A stretch of DNA of 64,000 nt, from the NCBI RefSeq assembly GCF_050122995.1, contig NZ_JBNLIA010000003.1, positions 124,001-188,000 of the forward strand. The letters are read 5' to 3'. The notes under the pieces are model-generated. The model searched no databases, was not told where the DNA came from, and saw only the letters and a program-made list of their open reading frames with translations. Of this stretch, positions 56,294 through 64,000 are shown in pieces. Within the stretch, counting starts at the first letter, position 1. Each line of letters starts with the position of its first letter. Source of the DNA: Haloparvum alkalitolerans (lineage in GTDB: Archaea; Halobacteriota; Halobacteria; Halobacteriales; Haloferacaceae). Position numbers and translations under genes: made by a program.

Positions 56294-57214
56294 CTACCGT
56301 CGGTCCTCGCGACGCTCGATCCGGTAGTCGATGCGGAGGAACGTCGCGCCGAGGACCCACATCTCGTGCGTCGCCGTCAGCGACGCGTCCGCGGCGGGGC
56401 CTCGGTCCGCGTCCGTCGCGGCCGCATCCGTCCGGCGCACCACGAACCGCTGGCCGACCGGGAGCCGGAACGCGCCGACCGGCGTGACCAGAAACAGGCC
56501 GGGGTCGCCGCCGCCCTCGGTCGTCCACTCGACGGCGTCCTCGCGCCCGTCGGTGCCGGCCTTCCCGGTCCCGTCCACGTTCCGCGGGCGGAGGACCGTC
56601 GAGAGGTTTCCGCCCGGTAGCGGGACCGCGACGTTGACGAACCGCTCGCCGTCGGCCTCGTGAGCGCCGTAGAGCGCGACGAAGACGGCCTCGCCCGCGA
56701 GGTTCTCGCGGACCCAGCCGCGCACCTCCTCGCGCGGATCCCCCGGTACGTCGACCGGGACGAAGCGCCCGCGGAGCGGCCGCCAGCCCGACCCGCCGCC
56801 GGGGAGGTTGAGCTGTCGGACCCGGCTCGTGATCGGTCCGACGAGGCGCGCGCCGAACCGGAAGCCGCGACCCCAGCGAACGCGGTAGGTCATCCGGTAA
56901 TCGCCGGTCCGCTCGTAGAACGCCCGCACCGCGGGCGCGACCGCGTCGGGGTCGAAGGAGGGGCGCGCGAACGCGCCGAGGTCGTCGAGTTCGCCCGCCG
57001 GCGTCGGCGCGTCCGGGTCGACGTAGCCGGCCCGGCGGAGGTAGTCGCTCCCGACGTACGTCCCCGCCCGAACCGGCGAAAAGGGGATCCCCCGCGCGCC
57101 GCGGCGCGCCCGTCGGAGGAGGTCGACCAGCGCGAGCAGGGCGGCGACGAGGGGGTTCCGCCTGAGCAGGCGGCCGACGACCCAGCCGCGAACGAACCGC
57201 GAAACGCGTCCCAT
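56294..57214 (-). CDS. Conserved halobacterial protein of unknown function
   Basis: A 306-aa protein. A basic, hydrophobic N-terminus (RFVRGWVVGRLLRRNPLVAA, LALVDLLRR) may tether it to the membrane; the rest is soluble with EEVRGWVRENLAGEAVFVALYG, FVNVAVPLPGGNLSTVLRP and GLFLVTPVGAFRLPVGQRF. No catalytic motif is recognised. The last 55 residues are beta-rich. It shares its promoter with ridA. Confidence 0.7.
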   Translation of the reverse strand: MGRVSRFVRGWVVGRLLRRNPLVAALLALVDLLRRARRGARGIPFSPVRAGTYVGSDYLRRAGYVDPDAPTPAGELDDLGAFARPSFDPDAVAPAVRAFYERTGDYRMTYRVRWGRGFRFGARLVGPITSRVRQLNLPGGGSGWRPLRGRFVPVDVPGDPREEVRGWVRENLAGEAVFVALYGAHEADGERFVNVAVPLPGGNLSTVLRPRNVDGTGKAGTDGREDAVEWTTEGGGDPGLFLVTPVGAFRLPVGQRFVVRRTDAAATDADRGPAADASLTATHEMWVLGATFLRIDYRIERREDRR

Positions 57215-57237
57215 ACCGGCGGGCGGTCCCGCACACA

Positions 57238-57245
57238 GTTAAGTG
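57238..57245. promoter_or_regulatory. Shared TATA box between divergent genes
   Basis: gttaagtg lies 24-31 bp from both ATG 57214 (minus) and ATG 57270 (plus). Only 55 bp separate the start codons, and no second TATA-like sequence is visible, so one near-palindromic element (ttaa) probably serves both directions. Confidence 0.55.
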
Positions 57246-57269
57246 ATCGCGGGCGGCAGTTCGCGGCGT

Positions 57270-57650
57270 ATGAAGGAGATCGTCCACACCGACGAGGCGC
57301 CGGCCGCGGTCGGCGCGTACAGCCAGGCGACGACGAACGGCGACCTCGTGTTCACCGCGGGACAGATCCCGCTCACCCCCGACGGCGACCTGCTGGACGA
57401 CGCGGACGTGGCGACCCAGACGGAGCGCGCGCTCGACAACCTCGTGGCGGTGCTGGCGGAGGCGGGCGCCGAGCCGTCGGACGTGCTCAAGACCACCGTC
57501 TTCCTCGCGGATATCGACGACTTCGACGAGATGAACGAGACGTACGCGGCGTACTTCGAGGAGGCGCCGCCGGCGCGGTCGGCGGTACAGGCGGGGGCGC
57601 TCCCGAAGGGCGTCGCCGTGGAGATCGAGGCCGTCGCCAGCGTCGAGTAG
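57270..57650 (+). CDS. ridA: RidA-family enamine/imine deaminase
   Basis: A 126-aa RidA trimer-type protein that hydrolyses reactive 2-aminoacrylate and related imines from PLP enzymes. IVHTDEAPAAVGAYSQATTN, VFTAGQIPLTPDGDLLDD, ALDNLVAVLAEAGAEPSDVL, and the active-site Arg in PPARSAVQAGALPKGVAVEI are present. Adjoins the next gene with no gap. Confidence 0.93.
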   Translation: MKEIVHTDEAPAAVGAYSQATTNGDLVFTAGQIPLTPDGDLLDDADVATQTERALDNLVAVLAEAGAEPSDVLKTTVFLADIDDFDEMNETYAAYFEEAPPARSAVQAGALPKGVAVEIEAVASVE

Positions 57651-57956
57651 ATGGACGGGGCGGGAGGCGGCCGCGACGACGACGGCGAACGCGACGGCGA
57701 GCCCGGGGGCGGACCCGCGACCGCGACTCACGCGGGCGCGCTCCCGACTCCGCGGGCCCGCGTGAAGTCCGCGACGCTGTGGGGCGCGGTCGGCGCGCTC
57801 GCGTTCCTCGCGCTCGCGCAGGGGTACGCGCTCGTCGTCGGCCCGCTTCCGGTCGGCGTTCTCGGACTGCTCCCGATCGCGGCCCTCGTCGGCGTCGCCG
57901 TGAGTGGGATCGCCTACCAGACGGAGCACCGCCTGCGGGCGAAAAGAAGGGTTTAA
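57651..57956 (+). CDS. Small two-TM membrane protein after ridA
   Basis: A 101-aa protein. An acidic, Gly-rich start is followed by helices at about 43-62 (LWGAVGALAFLALAQGYALV) and 66-88 and a basic end HRLRAKRRV. The ATG follows the ridA TAG directly. The 3' end overlaps the tRNA-Ser TATA (gtttaaca). No family recognised. Confidence 0.65.
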   Translation: MDGAGGGRDDDGERDGEPGGGPATATHAGALPTPRARVKSATLWGAVGALAFLALAQGYALVVGPLPVGVLGLLPIAALVGVAVSGIAYQTEHRLRAKRRV

Positions 57957-57957
57957 C
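57950..57957 (+). promoter_or_regulatory. TATA box for tRNA-Ser
   Basis: ggtttaac about 27 bp before the tRNA 5' end, inside the last codons of the upstream gene. Confidence 0.55.
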
Positions 57958-57983
57958 AGTCCGACCGCAGTACGTCCAGTCGG

Positions 57984-58065
57984 GCCAGGATGGCCGAGTG
58001 GCAAGGCGCACGCCTGGAAAGCGTGTTCCCTTCCGGGATCGGGGGTTCAAATCCCTCTCCTGGCG
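57984..58065 (+). tRNA. tRNA-Ser (anticodon GGA)
   Basis: An 82-nt tRNA. The acceptor stem pairs gccagga with tcctggc, with a discriminator g. The D arm has ggccgagtggcaaggc, the anticodon stem cacgc/gcgtg encloses loop ctggaaa (anticodon GGA), a long variable arm (ttccc/gggat) marks a class II serine tRNA, and the T loop is ggttcaaat. CCA is not encoded. A T5 tract follows. Confidence 0.95.
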
Positions 58066-58070
58066 TTTTT
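58066..58070 (+). terminator. T-tract after tRNA-Ser
   Basis: ttttt directly after the discriminator base, then gttt. Typical terminator of archaeal tRNA genes. Confidence 0.65.
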
Positions 58071-58193
58071 GTTTCTGATTCGCATAAATAGTCACGGCTT
58101 CGTCCGACTCGACGGCGGATTTCCGAACGAACGGCGTCCGTGTGGCCACCGCGGAAAGGTTCATAAGCATGGGTAGTGTTACCACGAGTGACG

Positions 58194-58355
58194 ATGCCAG
58201 ACACGAAGGACGGCCGCGAACGGAAGGGGCGCAACAAGCGGAGACAGCTGGAGGCTCGCCTCAACGAGCGGGAACTCACGGCCGAGGAGGAGCCCCCGGA
58301 GCCGGACGGGGTCGACTCCGACTATCTGACCGACCCGACCGAGCTGGATAGCTGA
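58194..58355 (+). CDS. Conserved small charged protein (53 aa)
   Basis: A 53-aa hydrophilic ORF: basic MPDTKDGRERKGRNKRRQLE, then ARLNERELTAEEEPPEP and an acidic end DSDYLTDPTELDS. A basic N-half and acidic C-half suggest nucleic-acid binding or a disordered regulator. TATA-like cataagc (58162-58168) is about 28 bp upstream, supporting real expression. Function unknown. Confidence 0.7.
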   Translation: MPDTKDGRERKGRNKRRQLEARLNERELTAEEEPPEPDGVDSDYLTDPTELDS

Positions 58356-58707
58356 TCCGCCCGGTCGCGGCCCGCGGATTTTCCGATACGCTGCGTCGCC
58401 AGCGACCGCATCGTCGGTCTCCGACCGTCGCCGCCCGCGAGAGGGCTGGCCGTCAGTAGTAGTGGCTCCGTCGGTGGGACGCCGGTCCGGACGCGGAGGC
58501 GGCGCGGGCCCACCGAGACATGTACTTAAACGTCGGCGGAGCCGCACCTCATCGCGGCGTCGTATCGTGGTAACAACCAACATGGATTCGTGCAGAATCG
58601 ACCGTAGTACGTCGTTTTGTCGCATCGGACGAACACGGCGCGGTCGTGACCCGAATGGCCCGCCGACGAAGGTTTTATATAGAATCACAAACAATCCGTG
58701 GGTGTAC
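58356..58707. promoter_or_regulatory. Thermosome upstream region
   Basis: A 352-bp gap without a gene. The proximal TATA ttttatata (58673-58681) with purines before it is close to the consensus haloarchaeal promoter and lies about 28-34 bp before ATG 58708. A second candidate acttaaac (58524-58531) is distal. Haloarchaeal cct genes are heat-inducible, and the upstream sequence is a likely control region. Confidence 0.55.
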
Positions 58708-60372
58708 ATGAGCCAGCGAATGCAGCAGGGTCAGCCGATGATCATCATGGGAGAGGACGCGCAGCGCGTCAAGGACAAGGACGCGCAGGAGTACAACATC
58801 TCCGCGGCGCGTGCGGTCGCGGAGGCCGTCCGCTCCACGCTCGGTCCGAAAGGGATGGACAAGATGCTCGTCACGTCGATGGGCGACGTCACCATCACGA
58901 ACGACGGCGTCACCATCCTGCAGGAGATGGACATCGACAACCCGACCGCGGAGATGATCGTCGAGGTCGCCGAGACCCAGGAGGACGAGGCCGGCGACGG
59001 GACGACGACCGCGGTCGCCATCGCGGGTGAGCTCCTCAAGAACGCCGAGGACCTCCTCGAGCAGGAGATCCACCCGACGGCGATCATCAAGGGCTTCCAC
59101 CTCGCGAGCGAGTTCGCCCGCGAGGAGGTCGACGAGGTCGCCGAGCCGGTCGACGCCGACGACACCGAGATCCTCCAGCAGGTCGCCGAGACCTCCATGA
59201 CCGGCAAGGGCGCCGAGCTCGAGAAGGACGTGCTCGCCGACCTCGTGGTCCGCGCGGTACAGGGCGTCAGCGTCGACGCCGACGACGGCTCCACGGTCGT
59301 CGACCTGGCGAACCTGAAGATCGAGACCCAGACCGGCCGCTCGGCGGGCGAGTCCGAGCTGCTCTCCGGCGCGGTCATCGACAAGGACCCGGTCCACGAC
59401 GACATGCCCTCGAGCTTCGATGAGGCGAACGTTCTCCTCCTCAACGAGCCGATCGAGGTCGAGGAGGCCGACGTCGACACCTCCGTCTCCATCGAGTCGC
59501 CGGACCAGCTCCAGCAGTTCCTCGACAAGGAGGAAGAGGAGCTCCGCGGGAAGGTCGACCAGATCGTCGAGTCCGGCGCGGACGTCGTCTTCTGTCAGAA
59601 GGGCATCGACGACCTCGCGCAGCACTACCTCGCGAAGGAGGGTATCCTCGCGGTGCGCCGGACGAAGAAGTCCGACCTGAAGTTCCTGAAGAACGTCCTC
59701 GGCGCCAACATCGTCTCCGACTTGGACGACCTGACCGCTGACGACCTCGCGGTCGGCAGCGTCACCCGCGACGACGAGGACGAGCTGTTCTACGTCGAGG
59801 GCGCGGACGCCCACGGCGTCACGCTGCTCCTCCGCGGCTCCACCGAGCACGTCGTCGACGAGCTCGAGCGCGGCATCAACGACGCCATCGACGTGGTCTC
59901 GACCACGGTCTCCGACGGCCGCGTCCTCGCGGGCGGCGGCGCCATCGAGGTCGAGCTCGCCAGCCGCGTCCGCGACTTCGCCGACTCCGTCGAGGGGCGC
60001 GAGCAGCTCGCCGTCGAGGCGTTCGCGGACTCGCTGGAGCTCGTCCCGCGCGTGCTCGCCGAGAACGCCGGCCTCGACGCCATCGACCTGCTCGTGGACC
60101 TGCGCGCGGCCCACGAGTCGGGCGACTCCCGCGCCGGCCTCAACGCCTTCACGGGCGACGTGGAGGACACCTTCGAGGCGGGCGTCGTCGAGACGGCCCA
60201 CGCCAAGGAGCAGGCGCTCTCCTCGGCCACCGAGGCCGCGAACCTGGTCCTGAAGATCGACGACATCATCGCGGCCGACGAGCTGTCCACCTCCGGCGAC
60301 GGCGAGGAGGAGGGCGGCGCGCCCGGCGGCGGCATGGGCGGCATGGGCGGCGGCATGGGCGGCATGATGTGA
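58708..60372 (+). CDS. thsA: Thermosome subunit (group II chaperonin)
   Basis: A 554-aa chaperonin. RSTLGPKGMDKMLV, GDVTITNDGVTIL and the ATPase motif GDGTTT (about 96-101) are intact; the C-terminus has the GGM repeat (GGGMGGMGGG). It folds proteins in a double ring. ATG 58708 (MSQRMQQGQ) is set by a strong TATA; a 70-codon in-frame upstream extension is excluded because it crosses the promoter. Confidence 0.95.
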   Translation: MSQRMQQGQPMIIMGEDAQRVKDKDAQEYNISAARAVAEAVRSTLGPKGMDKMLVTSMGDVTITNDGVTILQEMDIDNPTAEMIVEVAETQEDEAGDGTTTAVAIAGELLKNAEDLLEQEIHPTAIIKGFHLASEFAREEVDEVAEPVDADDTEILQQVAETSMTGKGAELEKDVLADLVVRAVQGVSVDADDGSTVVDLANLKIETQTGRSAGESELLSGAVIDKDPVHDDMPSSFDEANVLLLNEPIEVEEADVDTSVSIESPDQLQQFLDKEEEELRGKVDQIVESGADVVFCQKGIDDLAQHYLAKEGILAVRRTKKSDLKFLKNVLGANIVSDLDDLTADDLAVGSVTRDDEDELFYVEGADAHGVTLLLRGSTEHVVDELERGINDAIDVVSTTVSDGRVLAGGGAIEVELASRVRDFADSVEGREQLAVEAFADSLELVPRVLAENAGLDAIDLLVDLRAAHESGDSRAGLNAFTGDVEDTFEAGVVETAHAKEQALSSATEAANLVLKIDDIIAADELSTSGDGEEEGGAPGGGMGGMGGGMGGMM

Positions 60373-60527
60373 GCGTCCGGTAGGACAGACTCACACCCAG
60401 CCGACCGACCGAACCGCCTTTCGATCGACCGCTTCTTTCGACCCGTCTCCGACTCGTCAGCAGTCGCGGCGCCGTCGGCCCGCCGCGTTCAGCATGACCT
60501 AAATACCCGGCCGGAAAATTTTGCGGC

Positions 60528-61520
60528 ATGGAGACGCTGCTTCTCAACAGTGCCGACGTCGACGAGAACGCGCAGATGGACCGCGTCATCGCGGCGGTGT
60601 CGGACGCGTTCGTCGCCTACGAGGAGGGGAACGCGCAGATGCCGGCCAAGTCGTACATCGACCTGCCGGAGTACGACGGCGACTTCCGGTCGATGCCGGC
60701 CTACCTCGACGCCGGCGACTGGGACGCCGCGGGCGTCAAGTGGGTGAACGTCCACACGAACAACCCCGAGGAGTTCGGCCTCCCCACCGTGATGGGGACG
60801 ATGGTCTACTCCGAGCCGGAGAACGCCTTCCCGCTGGCGATCATGGACGGCACGGAGCTGACGATGAAGCGGACGGGCGCGGCGGCCGCGGTCGCGACCG
60901 ACCACCTCGCTGTCGAGGACGCCTCCTCGATGGGGATCATCGGCGCCGGCGTACAGGCGTACACCCAGCTCGAGGCGATCGCGGAGATACGCGACATCGA
61001 GACGGTCGTCGTCTCGGACCTCGACGAGGGGCGCGTCCGCCGATTCATCGAGACGTTCGAGGACCGCTTCACCGTCCGCGCGGGCTCGGTCGACGAGGCC
61101 GCCGCCTGCGACGTGCTCTCGACGGTCACGCCGGTCGAGGACCCGATCGTGCAGGCGGCGGACGTGGGCGAGCACACCCACGTCAACGCGATGGGCGCGG
61201 ACGCCGAGGGGAAACACGAACTCGCCGACGAACTGCTGCTCGACGCGAAGATCGTCATCGACGACCACGAGCAGTGCACCCACTCCGGCGAGATCAACGT
61301 CCCCTACGCGGACGGCACGCTCACGGACGACGACATCTACGGCGAGATCGGCCAGATCGTCACCGGGAAGATCGCGGGGCGGACGGCCGACGACGGCGTC
61401 ACCGTCTTCGACTCGACGGGGCTCGCGATCCAGGACGTGGCCGCGGCCCACGTCGTCTACGAGTACGCCGACGACAACGACAACGGCTACCCCTTCGACC
61501 TGCTCGGCCTCGCGGAGTAG
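60528..61520 (+). CDS. Ornithine cyclodeaminase / alanine dehydrogenase family protein
   Basis: A 330-aa mu-crystallin family NAD(P) enzyme. The catalytic Lys region MPAKSYIDLPEYDG and VKWVNVHTNNP, the Rossmann GIIGAGVQAYTQLEAIAEIR, and HVNAMGADAEGKHELADELL match archaeal alanine dehydrogenase as well as ornithine cyclodeaminase. Alanine dehydrogenase is slightly favoured by the GAD-x-EGKHEL pattern; not certain. TATA-like cctaaata lies about 28 bp upstream. Confidence 0.85.
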   Translation: METLLLNSADVDENAQMDRVIAAVSDAFVAYEEGNAQMPAKSYIDLPEYDGDFRSMPAYLDAGDWDAAGVKWVNVHTNNPEEFGLPTVMGTMVYSEPENAFPLAIMDGTELTMKRTGAAAAVATDHLAVEDASSMGIIGAGVQAYTQLEAIAEIRDIETVVVSDLDEGRVRRFIETFEDRFTVRAGSVDEAAACDVLSTVTPVEDPIVQAADVGEHTHVNAMGADAEGKHELADELLLDAKIVIDDHEQCTHSGEINVPYADGTLTDDDIYGEIGQIVTGKIAGRTADDGVTVFDSTGLAIQDVAAAHVVYEYADDNDNGYPFDLLGLAE

Positions 61521-61526
61521 GCGCAG

Positions 61527-62906
61527 TCACCGCTCCGGGTGCGTCGGCGCGTCGAACCCGCCGCGGACGAGCGGCTTGGCGACGTGGCGGCGGGCGCAGG
61601 GCGGCACCTCGTACCAGCCGCGGTCGAGCGCCCGGTCGACCGACGCTGCAATTTTTCCGGGCGCCGCGGTCCCGCAGTCCCGGCACCGATATCCCTGCCC
61701 GCGGCCGGCCGAGGACATCGTCCGGCCGCAGTCCGGACACGTCGGCGTGACGAGTTCGGTCCCCACGAGCTCGCGGACCGCGAACTTCTCCAGCTTCAGC
61801 GTCCCCGCCTCGTACTCGCCGCAGGCGGTCAGCCGGTCGCCCGGACGGAGCGCGCGCACGCGGTCGCGGAACCGGTCCGTCGGCGCGAACGCGGCCCCCT
61901 GCGCGGTCGCGTCGTCCGGGAGGTCCGCGTCCGCGACCGCCGAGGGGTGATCGCGGTCGTCGGGCACCGCGTCGGGACGCGCGAGGGGGACGAACACGTG
62001 GCCGCCGCGGCGCGTTTCGGGGGCGCCCGCGACGACGCAGTCGACGCGGTAGCCCGCCCCCTCGCGGAGGTCGCCGAGCCGCCCGGGCGCGAGGTGCGCG
62101 TCGGTCCCCTGGTTGGTCAGGAACGTCGCGGCGCGGTCGACGGACTCGGCGTCGATGCGGGCCGCGACCTCCCGGCATGCCTCTGGCTCGTCGCCCCGGA
62201 TCCCGTAGAGGATCGGTCCGGGCGCGTTGGGGACACAGACCGCCTCGCCCGTCCCGCGGTCGACCGTGTCCCAGACCGTCGGGTAGCCGAACTCGGCGGC
62301 CGCGAAGACGGACTCCTCGTCCACCCTCCGAGGCGTCCCGCACCGCTCGAACCGCCGATACGCGACGTGCTCGTGAGTCCAGTCGTCGAAGGCCGCGAGC
62401 GCCCCGACCGCGGCGATCGCGCCGATTCGGCCGCGTCCCTCGACGCTTCGGTCCCCCGCGTCCGCGTCCGGGTCGCCGCCGGCGCCGAAGCCGGCGTGAT
62501 CGAACCCGTGTTCGTCGGCGAGCGCGGTGGCCTCGTCGAGGTCCAGGCGCTCGCGGAGCGCCCGCCGAGCGAATCCGGCCACCTCGTCGGGAATCGCCGC
62601 GGGCGCGTCCGGCGGGAGCGGGGCGACGACGACCCCCGGCGACGTCCGGGGGTCGTCCGCCTCGGCGAGCCCCGCCAGCAGGTCGCCCGCGAGTTCGAAC
62701 GCCTCGTCCGCGGGCAGGTCCGTGTGGAGCGCGAGCGCCGCGTTCCCCCGCGTCTTGTGTTTCACCCCGGGGTTGAGGCGCACGAGGAGCCGGCACTCGA
62801 CGCGGCCGCCCGCGGCCGCGATCCGCTCCGCGAGTCGCGTCGCGGCGTAGGTCGTACACATCCCGCGCTCGCGGGAGTCGGTGTCGTCGAGCCCGACGAT
62901 GGTCAC
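61527..62906 (-). CDS. tiaS: tRNA(Ile2) 2-agmatinylcytidine synthetase (TiaS)
   Basis: A 459-aa enzyme that joins agmatine to C34 of tRNA-Ile(CAU), letting it read AUA. MTIVGLDDTDSRERGMCTTY starts the protein; GGHVFVPLARP and the C-terminal zinc ribbon CPDCGRTMSSAG-CRDCG are family traits. A GTG start is used. On the minus strand a TATATA (62955-62960) gives a leader near 24 nt. Haloarchaea need it for AUA decoding. Confidence 0.93.
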   Translation of the reverse strand: MTIVGLDDTDSRERGMCTTYAATRLAERIAAAGGRVECRLLVRLNPGVKHKTRGNAALALHTDLPADEAFELAGDLLAGLAEADDPRTSPGVVVAPLPPDAPAAIPDEVAGFARRALRERLDLDEATALADEHGFDHAGFGAGGDPDADAGDRSVEGRGRIGAIAAVGALAAFDDWTHEHVAYRRFERCGTPRRVDEESVFAAAEFGYPTVWDTVDRGTGEAVCVPNAPGPILYGIRGDEPEACREVAARIDAESVDRAATFLTNQGTDAHLAPGRLGDLREGAGYRVDCVVAGAPETRRGGHVFVPLARPDAVPDDRDHPSAVADADLPDDATAQGAAFAPTDRFRDRVRALRPGDRLTACGEYEAGTLKLEKFAVRELVGTELVTPTCPDCGRTMSSAGRGQGYRCRDCGTAAPGKIAASVDRALDRGWYEVPPCARRHVAKPLVRGGFDAPTHPER

Positions 62907-63033
62907 GGTCGGCGTACGGGCCCGACCGGCAAGCGGCTTTCGCGTCGGGAGGAGTATATAACTCTACCGCCGAAGAAGCGCGAAAAACCGCCAGAGCGCG
63001 CCGAGACCGGCCGCTCCCCGGCCGGCACAACGT

Positions 63034-63040
63034 ATTTATG
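63034..63040 (+). promoter_or_regulatory. TATA box for HTH regulator gene
   Basis: atttatg 24-30 bp before ATG 63064. Confidence 0.55.
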
Positions 63041-63063
63041 TGGCGAAGGGCGTATCAACGGCT

Positions 63064-64000
63064 ATGTCCCGGAGTGCGCTCGTCGGGAACGTCACCGCCA
63101 TGCTGGAGGACGCGGGGTTCCTCGTGAGCGACCGGTGTGCGGTCCGGCCCAAGAGCTTCGACCTGGCCGCTCGCCGCGGGGAGGACCTGGTCCTCCTGAA
63201 GATCCTCGGCAACGTCGACGCGCTCGACGCCGAGACCGGCGCGGAGATGCGCCGCCTCGGGGAGTACCTCGACGCGACGCCGATGGTGGTCGGGCTGCGG
63301 ACGCGCGACGAGGACCTGAAGCCGGAGGTCGTCTACTTCCGGCACGGCGTCCCCGTCATCAACCCCGACACCGCGGTCGACCTGTTCATCGAGGAGATCC
63401 CGCCGCTGATCTACGCCGCGCCCGGCGGCCTCTACGTCAGCATCGACGGCGAACTGCTCGCTGACGAGCGCGAGGAGCGCGGCTGGTCGCTCGGCCGGCT
63501 CGCCTCCGAACTCGGCGTCTCGCGACGCACCGTCTCGAAGTACGAGGACGGGATGAACGCCTCCATCGAGGTGGCCGTCCAACTGGAGCAGATCTTCGAC
63601 GAGCCGTTCTCCAGCCCGGTGAACGTGATGGAGGGGGCCGAGGAGGTCCACGACGCGGACCCGACCCCCGACGCGCCCGAGGCCGACCCCGACGACGAGC
63701 ACGTCGTCCACGTGCTGACGCGCGCGGGCTTCACCGTCCACCCGACCGCCCGCGCCCCGTTCAAGGCCGTCTCGGAGGACGAGGACAGCCGCCGGATGCG
63801 CGTGCTCACCGGCCACTCCTCGTTCACCCCGGCCGCGGAGAAGCGCGCGCGGATCATGTCCTCCATCGGCGAGGTGGCCCAGACCCGGTCGGTCTACTTC
63901 ACCGAGGAGGAGAACCGCCGCGAGTCCGTCGACGGCACCGCCCTCGTCTCCTGTGAGGAGCTCGCGGAGATCGACGACCCCGAGTCGATCCGCGACCTGA
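63064..64000 (+). CDS. HTH transcriptional regulator, COG1395 type (truncated by window end)
   Basis: At least 312 codons are in the window, no stop reached. Residues about 1-125 are a restriction-endonuclease-like fold domain (FDLAARRGEDLVLLKILGNV), followed by an XRE helix-turn-helix (SLGRLASELGVSRRTVSKYE, about 142-162) and a C-terminal domain (VVHVLTRAGFTVHPTARAPF). The family is usually near 320 residues, so almost all is present. DNA target unknown. Divergent from tiaS. Confidence 0.85.
   Translation, partial: MSRSALVGNVTAMLEDAGFLVSDRCAVRPKSFDLAARRGEDLVLLKILGNVDALDAETGAEMRRLGEYLDATPMVVGLRTRDEDLKPEVVYFRHGVPVINPDTAVDLFIEEIPPLIYAAPGGLYVSIDGELLADEREERGWSLGRLASELGVSRRTVSKYEDGMNASIEVAVQLEQIFDEPFSSPVNVMEGAEEVHDADPTPDAPEADPDDEHVVHVLTRAGFTVHPTARAPFKAVSEDEDSRRMRVLTGHSSFTPAAEKRARIMSSIGEVAQTRSVYFTEEENRRESVDGTALVSCEELAEIDDPESIRDL

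Noticed and set aside
58462..58707. In-frame N-terminal extension of the thermosome
   Set aside because: It crosses a strong TATA, and family members begin near MSQRMQQ.

Overview
The window is chromosomal DNA of a halophilic archaeon (class Halobacteria), most likely Halorubrum-like; the genus is inferred from general character, not from a search. The DNA is very GC-rich, the proteins are strongly acidic (Asp/Glu-rich, Lys-poor), and most genes have a haloarchaeal TATA element about 27-30 bp before the start codon, i.e. leaderless mRNAs. I used that spacing to choose many starts. The content is almost entirely core genome: no rRNA, CRISPR array, integrase or transposase was seen.

Layout. 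1-607: non-coding repeats. 0.6-5 kb: Sua5/YrdC tRNA modification enzyme, a glutaredoxin/cysteine-less redoxin pair, a CBS/CorC membrane protein, and a Pit phosphate transporter with a 42-aa membrane partner. 5.4-9.5 kb: phosphoesterase, replication factor C small subunit split by a 646-aa intein in its Walker A motif, and CDP-archaeol synthase. 9.7-16 kb: proline dehydrogenase, DUF502 protein, KDG kinase, MutL with a very long acidic linker, M20 hydrolase. 16.2-18.5 kb: a 42-aa secreted-peptide-like gene tail-to-tail with a CHAT (caspase-like) protein, the most unusual locus. 18.6-25.8 kb: deacylase plus threonine synthase-like operon, zinc-finger protein, pyrE, two small membrane proteins, DUF373 protein, a Tat lipoprotein, a radical SAM protein with an atypical cysteine motif, and a small membrane protein in tandem repeats.

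25.9-34.2 kb: riboflavin synthase, aRF1, two Pcm-type methyltransferases flanking a degenerate methyltransferase, an anchored Ig-like protein, a HerA-like ATPase, a CrcB fluoride-channel pair and a YgjP-type metalloprotease. 34.2-38.7 kb: gap-pgk glycolytic genes between dispersed repeats, then GNAT and phosphoesterase genes. 38.7-46.9 kb: A-type ATP synthase operon atpHIKECFAB on the minus strand, with no atpD after atpB and a likely internal promoter before the c-ring gene. 47-56 kb: MinD-like ATPase, argS, rbkR-ribB riboflavin genes with a possible operator, ilvE, a UvrD-type helicase and an M24 peptidase. 56-64 kb: a divergent pair sharing one TATA box, RidA, tRNA-Ser(GGA), thermosome, alanine dehydrogenase/ornithine cyclodeaminase, tiaS and a truncated HTH regulator.

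Linked functions: central carbon (KDG kinase, GAPDH, PGK), energy (ATP synthase), riboflavin (ribE, rbkR, ribB), translation and tRNA modification (Sua5, TiaS, ArgS, aRF1), and genome maintenance (RFC, MutL, helicase).
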